Shown: positions 61,100 through 64,000 of the stretch, piece by piece | Layout: each line of letters starts with the position of its first letter | How positions within the stretch are numbered: position 1 is the first letter of the stretch | Assembly: GCF_000746525.1 (NCBI RefSeq) | Contig: NZ_CP009048.1 | Location: 1,915,501 to 1,979,500 of the forward strand | Length of the DNA: 64,000 nucleotides | Direction of reading: 5' to 3' | Source: Pseudomonas alkylphenolica | Lineage (GTDB): Bacteria > Pseudomonadota > Gammaproteobacteria > Pseudomonadales > Pseudomonadaceae | Made by a program: the position numbers and the translations under genes | Notes under the pieces: generated by a model | What the model was told of the DNA's origin: nothing | The model's database searches: none | Seen by the model: only the letters and a program-made list of their open reading frames with translations

Positions 61100-61219
61100 G
61101 GGCATTCCGTGCGGTGGATGGGCCAGCCGGCAGTGTGACAGGCGCTCAAGTAGCCAGCAATTGCATGGCAAAGTTTTGCCACGGGCTATTGCCACCCTTT
61201 GGGAGCTGCGCTTTTGCGC

Positions 61220-62500
61220 TCAGAACGTAGCCTTGACCTGCAAGCCCAGAACCAGCGCATTGTCGATCTGCTCACCGGAAAACGCCCCGGGTTCGACGAT
61301 GTACTGCAAGTCCGGGCGCAATGTCAGCCAGGGTGTGGCCTGGTAGCCGTAGCTGAGTTCGATCAGCTGTTCGGCGCTGTCCAGGTTCGGGAAGGCCTCG
61401 CCATTGGCCAGTGCGGCATCCTGCTGGACGTCGCGGCTGCGCGGGTTGGGTACGGCGCGCCCGTAACCCAGGGCAACGGTGTCGCGCGCTCGGCCTGCGA
61501 AGGGCTTGTACAGGACCATGCCGACGCCATACCAGGTGCTGAACGGCGATGCGGCGCTGCTTGCCGCCGAGTACTGGCCGAAGGCATGCAAGCTACGGCC
61601 CGTTGTGGTTTGCGAGTTCCATAGCGCCTGGTCGATCAGCAGGTAGTGACCCTCACGGCCGGCTACTTCGTTGTCGCTGCCGATGCGTTTGGCATCGGAA
61701 CTGTCGTAGTAGTAGCCCAGTTTGTATTCCCCGGGCAGTTCACCCTGCAGTTTGTACACCAGCTCAACCGGCACTACGGTGCCGGTGCTGTGTTTGGGCC
61801 CCAGGTGCCAGGCGCGGCTGGAATTGCCGTTGCTCTCGGGGTCGACGTTGAAGGCGGCGACCCGCAGTTGCCAGGCCGAGGACAGGTCGTACTTCACCCG
61901 CACGCCGAGATGCGCGTTGGGGTAGTTGGTCCAGCCGCTGCCGCCCGACATGTTCAGCGGATGGCCGCAGAAACCGGCGTTCATGAAGTTGCAGAGGATG
62001 CCGCTGTCGAGGCCGCCGAGGTCGTTGCCCATGGCCATGTAGCCGAGCTTGACGTTGAGTGCCGGGGTGAACAGGCTGCGCTCGTAGCTCAGTTCGGTCA
62101 GGCGGGTATAGAGGCCGCCGTAGTTTTCCTGGATTGGCAGACGGTTGCCGACCAGATCTTCCGAGGCACTGTTGCCGCGACGGTCGTTGACGGTCAGCTG
62201 GATCTTGTCGCCGTTTTCCAGGCCATACAGCTTGCCCAGATCGAATTGCACACCCAGCTTGATGTTCTGCGAGTAGCGCGCTGAGTGGTGCAGGCCACCA
62301 GCGGCGTTGTAGGCGGTCTCGCCACTGTAGTCGCCGGTGAACCTGATGCCTTGCTCGTTCAGGTGCTGACGCAGACCGCCCCAGTCGCCGGTAAGCGTGT
62401 TTCGGGTGGTGAGGTTGTCTTCGGCCTGTCCGGGCAGGGAGGTGACACTGGCAAGGGCCATGAGTAGCCACGAGGACAGGTGGATATGAGCGGATGACAT
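61220..62500 (-). CDS. oprB: OprB-family carbohydrate-selective porin
   Basis: The 426-residue precursor has a signal peptide (about 1-27, ending PGQA). An N-terminal segment (LTGDWGGLRQHLNEQGIRFTGDYSGE) is typical of OprB, and many amphipathic strands end in the C-terminal Phe (LQVKATF). It should form a 16-strand outer-membrane channel for glucose and other sugars. It follows gcd on the same strand after a REP pair, which fits periplasmic glucose oxidation, although the REP hairpin may separate the transcripts. Confidence 0.9.
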   Translation of the reverse strand: MSSAHIHLSSWLLMALASVTSLPGQAEDNLTTRNTLTGDWGGLRQHLNEQGIRFTGDYSGETAYNAAGGLHHSARYSQNIKLGVQFDLGKLYGLENGDKIQLTVNDRRGNSASEDLVGNRLPIQENYGGLYTRLTELSYERSLFTPALNVKLGYMAMGNDLGGLDSGILCNFMNAGFCGHPLNMSGGSGWTNYPNAHLGVRVKYDLSSAWQLRVAAFNVDPESNGNSSRAWHLGPKHSTGTVVPVELVYKLQGELPGEYKLGYYYDSSDAKRIGSDNEVAGREGHYLLIDQALWNSQTTTGRSLHAFGQYSAASSAASPFSTWYGVGMVLYKPFAGRARDTVALGYGRAVPNPRSRDVQQDAALANGEAFPNLDSAEQLIELSYGYQATPWLTLRPDLQYIVEPGAFSGEQIDNALVLGLQVKATF

Positions 62501-62537
62501 TGTGGAGCTTTCCTGAGGTCTTTTCGTGCGAGCAGCC

Positions 62538-62605
62538 TTTCGCGGGGCAAGCCCGCTCCCACAGGCTGTTTGATCAGCCTGTGGGAGCGGGCTTGCCCCG
62601 CGAAA
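62538..62605. repeat. REP pair with 31-bp perfect arms between gcd and oprB
   Basis: The arms 62538-62568 and 62575-62605 are exact inverse copies with a 6-base loop, extending beyond the REP core into CAGGCTG. The hairpin starts 11 bp after the gcd stop. Confidence 0.95.
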
Positions 62606-62616
62606 AGGTCAGAGGA

Positions 62617-64000
62617 TTAAGGCAGGGCGTAAGCCATTACATAGTCGCCACGATCAGTCGACTGGCGCGCGCCGCCAGCGGTGATGACGATGTACTGCTT
62701 GCCGGTTTTCGGCGACACATAGGTCATCGGGCCGCCCTGGCTGCCTACCGGCAGGCGGGCTTTCCAGACTTCCTCACCGTTACCGCTGTTGAAGGCGCGC
62801 AGGTAGAAGTCCTGGGTGCCGGCGATGAACACCAGGCCGCCCTGGGTCGACAGAGTGCCGCCGAGGGTCGGCAAGCCGACCTTGATCGGCAGGTGCATGC
62901 GGATACCCAGCGGGCCGGTGTCTTCGACGGTGCCCACCGGCACTTGCCAGGCGACTTTTTGCGTCTTCATGTCGATGGCGGTCAGGGTGCCGAACGGTGG
63001 CGCCTGGCAGGGAATGCCGGCGACCGAGAGGAAGCGGTTCTTGTTCACCGCATACGGTGTGCCTTTGAGTGGCACAGCACCCATGCCGGTGTTCAGTGCT
63101 TCACCGCCGGAGCTGGCCTGGCCACTGTTTTGCGACGGGATCATCTGGATCCACAGACCCAGGCGCATGTCGTTGACGAAGATAAAGCCATGCACCGGAT
63201 CCGTGGAAATGCTGCCCCAGTTCATTCCGCCCAGCGAGCCCGGAAAGCTCAGCGACAGATCCGTGCCGGGCGCCGTGTAGAGCCCGTCATAGCGCATTTT
63301 CTTGAAGTCGATGCGGCACAGCAGCTGGTCGTACGGCGTGGCGCCCCACATGTCCGACTCGGTCAGTTGCTGGGCGCCGATCTGTGGCATGCCCACCGAT
63401 TTTGGCTGGGTCGGCGAGTAGGGTTCGTTGGGAATGTTGCCCGCTTTGACCGCGACTTCTTCGACCTGGGTCAGCGGTTTACCGGTGGCGCGGTCGAGGA
63501 CGAAAATCTGCCCGGCCTTGGTGCCGATGACCAGTGCCGGAACAGACAGACCGTCGGCCTTGGTAAAGTCGATCAGGCTCGGCTGCATCGGCAGGTCGAA
63601 GTCCCAGAGGTCGTTGTGTACAGTCTGGTATACCCATTTCTCTTCACCGCTGCTGGCGTCCAGGGCCAGCACTGAAGCGCCGTACTTGTGGTTCAGCTCA
63701 GTGCGCTCGACACCATAGATGACGGTGGAAGAGCTGCCCATTGGCAGGAACAGGGTGTTCATCGCCGGGTCATAGGACATCGGCGCCCAGCTGTTGGGGG
63801 TGCTGCGTACGTAGGTGCTGTCGCCGCTCGGGGCGTTCCTGTCCTCGGGGTTGCCCGGGTCGAAGGCCCAGCGCATTTGCCCGCTGATAACGTCGAAACC
63901 ACGGATCACGCCGCCTGGCATATCAGTCTGGACGTTGTCGGCAATACGCCCGCCGACGACCACGGTGGTGCCGGCCATCAGCGGTGCCGACGACAGTTGG
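62617..64000 (-). CDS. gcd: Membrane-bound PQQ glucose dehydrogenase, C-terminal part (partial)
   Basis: The gene runs off the right edge; the frame is open through base 64000, so the ATG at 63976-63978 is internal. About 460 of roughly 800 residues are visible, the PQQ beta-propeller. There are several W-motifs (SGQMRWAFDPGNP, VWKARLPVG) and residues of the quinone site (GTTVVVGGRIADN, VHNDLWDFDLPMQPSL, GGMNWGSIS). It oxidises glucose to gluconate on the periplasmic side of the inner membrane and passes electrons to ubiquinone. The N-terminal five-helix anchor lies outside the window. Confidence 0.94.
   Translation of the reverse strand, partial: QLSSAPLMAGTTVVVGGRIADNVQTDMPGGVIRGFDVISGQMRWAFDPGNPEDRNAPSGDSTYVRSTPNSWAPMSYDPAMNTLFLPMGSSSTVIYGVERTELNHKYGASVLALDASSGEEKWVYQTVHNDLWDFDLPMQPSLIDFTKADGLSVPALVIGTKAGQIFVLDRATGKPLTQVEEVAVKAGNIPNEPYSPTQPKSVGMPQIGAQQLTESDMWGATPYDQLLCRIDFKKMRYDGLYTAPGTDLSLSFPGSLGGMNWGSISTDPVHGFIFVNDMRLGLWIQMIPSQNSGQASSGGEALNTGMGAVPLKGTPYAVNKNRFLSVAGIPCQAPPFGTLTAIDMKTQKVAWQVPVGTVEDTGPLGIRMHLPIKVGLPTLGGTLSTQGGLVFIAGTQDFYLRAFNSGNGEEVWKARLPVGSQGGPMTYVSPKTGKQYIVITAGGARQSTDRGDYVMAYALP

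Overview
The window is chromosomal DNA of a fluorescent Pseudomonas, most likely the P. putida group. The evidence is the high GC content, the many copies of a REP unit of about 25 bp (core GCGGGGCAAGCCCGCTCCCA), and diagnostic gene sets: OprI, the prpBC-acnD-prpF-prpD 2-methylcitrate operon next to acnB, the tesA/ybbA/ybbP trio, and a carbohydrate porin next to gcd. The species assignment is an inference from remembered gene families, not a search.

Layout. Bases 1-1670 hold the 3' end of a lytic transglycosylase gene and a complete IS3-family insertion with 34-bp inverted repeats and a 3-bp target duplication. Bases 1.9-15 kb hold ordinary housekeeping genes: DUF3422, greB, ybbP-ybbA divergent from tesA, an L,D-transpeptidase, oprI, a GNAT protein, DAHP synthase, a PilZ protein, a panE-like reductase, a 5'-nucleotidase and a Usp. 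Bases 15-24.6 kb hold cysB, a decayed GntR/ABC cluster, cysH, thrH, pabB, and a three-gene cluster of ATP-grasp ligase-like, membrane inactive-transglutaminase and zinc-protease-like proteins. Bases 24.7-36 kb hold the propionate (2-methylcitrate) operon under a GntR regulator with two matching operators, then acnB in the opposite direction. Bases 36.3-38.5 kb hold a DUF1289 protein, a two-domain Usp behind an ANR/FNR-type promoter, and miaE.

The most interesting part is 38.5-47.7 kb. It holds a large VasX-like type VI secretion effector gene followed by a two-helix membrane protein gene (DUF6708-like). The end of this pair is tandemly duplicated. The first copy carries only the last ~120 codons of the effector plus an intact DUF6708 gene. 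In the second copy the DUF6708 gene is split near its 3' end by a complete group II intron of about 2.85 kb that encodes a reverse transcriptase/maturase/HNH protein and lies antisense to the gene. The two DUF6708 proteins are almost identical except in an AT-rich block that encodes their membrane helices. This pattern fits specificity switching of a pore-toxin immunity protein.

Bases 48-64 kb return to core genes: a MarR-EmrAB efflux operon with a palindromic operator, ppiB-lpxH, glnS-cysS, a two-component system, ilvE, LysE/Lrp, a glyoxalase-fold protein, an OprB porin and the C-terminal part of the PQQ glucose dehydrogenase gcd, which runs off the window. I saw no rRNA or tRNA genes, CRISPR arrays or prophage.
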